A stretch of DNA of 6,088 nucleotides from Pseudomonadota bacterium (GTDB taxonomy: Bacteria > SAR324 > XYD2-FULL-50-16 > JAHJRI01), in assembly GCA_022360105.1 (NCBI GenBank), contig JAKSDL010000656.1, forward strand, positions 1 to 6,088, written 5' to 3'. The translations under genes were made by a program, and so were the position numbers. Under the pieces are notes generated by a model, which ran no database searches, was not told the origin of the DNA, and saw nothing but the letters and a program-made list of their open reading frames with translations. Below are positions 5,532-6,088 of the stretch, in pieces (position 1 is the first letter of the stretch; each line of letters opens with the position of its first letter).

Positions 5532-6088
5532 ATGAATATACTAATAATAGGAGCCGGAGGACGTGAACACTCGCTGGCATGGAAGTGCAAGCAGAGCCCC
5601 AAAACAGAAACCCTTCATGTCACACCGGGAAACGGAGGTATCGAATCTATAGCCAATTGCTGGTATTTAACGGATCACGAGAAAATTGTGCAAAAAGCCA
5701 AGGATGAGCAGATAGATCTTGTTTTAATTGGCCAGGAAGATTATGCCGTGAACGGTCTGACAGAAATGTTTCTGGCAGAGAAGATCAAAGTGTTTGGTGC
5801 CAGCCAAAAAGCCGCACAGCTTGAAGGAAGCAAGGAATTTTCAAAACAGTTTATGAAGCGACATCATATCCCTTCTGCAGATTTTCAATCGTTTCAAGAT
5901 CCTGAACAAGCCAAAGCCCATCTTGCCTCGTTGCAACCTCCTTATGTTATCAAAGCCAGCGGATTAGCTGCCGGTAAAGGCGTGCTCATTTGCCAGGATT
6001 TGGAGAGTGCCGAAAGAGGAATTAAAGAGATCATGCAAGACAAAGTGTTTGGTGATGCAGGAAACACGGTTGTCATCGAAGAGTTTAT
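5532..6088 (+). CDS. purD: Phosphoribosylamine--glycine ligase (GARS), 5' part, cut by window edge
   Basis: PurD joins glycine to 5-phosphoribosylamine with ATP, the second step of de novo purine synthesis. 185 codons are visible, out of roughly 420-430 in the family. The N-terminal domain opens MNILIIGAGGREHSLAWK and has PGNGGI (32-37) and IGQEDYAVNG (66-75). The ATP-grasp part begins with LEGSKEFSKQFMKRHHIP (97-114) and continues to KASGLAAGKGV (141-151), where KADGLAAGKGV is more usual. The ATG at 5532 aligns with other PurD starts. A GTG at 5493 is in frame and would add 13 residues, but its nearest GGAG is 14 bases away. The Shine-Dalgarno before 5532 is weak. TATAAA at 5485-5490 is a possible -10 without a matching -35. 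The gene diverges from the regulator, and the shared 210-base gap should hold both promoters. Confidence 0.95.
   Translation, partial: MNILIIGAGGREHSLAWKCKQSPKTETLHVTPGNGGIESIANCWYLTDHEKIVQKAKDEQIDLVLIGQEDYAVNGLTEMFLAEKIKVFGASQKAAQLEGSKEFSKQFMKRHHIPSADFQSFQDPEQAKAHLASLQPPYVIKASGLAAGKGVLICQDLESAERGIKEIMQDKVFGDAGNTVVIEEF

Overview
The window carries eight bacterial protein-coding genes, two of them cut by the window edges, and no RNA gene that I can see. The base composition is moderate and slightly AT-rich by eye. The gene set is ordinary for a bacterium: EF-P and its lysine ligase, ribosomal proteins L13 and S9, and PurD. The EpmA-type EF-P modification, a response regulator fused to an RsbW-like ATPase, and a WbuC cupin suggest a Gram-negative-type lineage. 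An environmental group near the FCB superphylum would fit, but this is a weak inference because no phylogenetic marker can be aligned here.

Left part (1-1288, + strand): the tail of an unidentified gene, then a WbuC-family cupin, then a 205-residue protein. That last protein has the layout of an ABC-transporter ATPase but has lost essentially every catalytic residue. Gaps of 21 and 12 bases suggest one operon. A 226-base gap between convergent genes follows and holds two perfect short palindromes.

Middle (1515-3043, - strand): efp and epmA form a translationally coupled pair that shares one base (TAATG). EpmA attaches a beta-lysyl group to Lys32 of EF-P, which then rescues ribosomes stalled on polyproline. 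The aminomutase that makes beta-lysine (EpmB) is not in the window. A 510-base gap (3044-3553) separates efp from the divergent rplM-rpsI operon. It contains a long imperfect hairpin, a consensus -35 box, a 16-base AT palindrome, and a coding-like but start-less open frame next to efp.

Right part: rplM and rpsI (3554-4402, +) end at a strong bidirectional terminator (4439-4480) shared with a convergent gene on the - strand (4500-5321). That gene encodes a receiver domain with Glu where the phosphorylated Asp should be, joined to an RsbW-like histidine-kinase-type ATPase domain. It has no evident ribosome binding site of its own. A 12-codon ORF with a strong Shine-Dalgarno sequence lies just upstream in the same frame, separated from it by one UGA. 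The 5' part of purD (5532 to the window end, +) diverges from it.

I see no CRISPR array, transposase or phage gene. The most unusual items are the catalytically dead ABC-like protein, the Glu-substituted receiver, and the in-frame UGA leader ORF.
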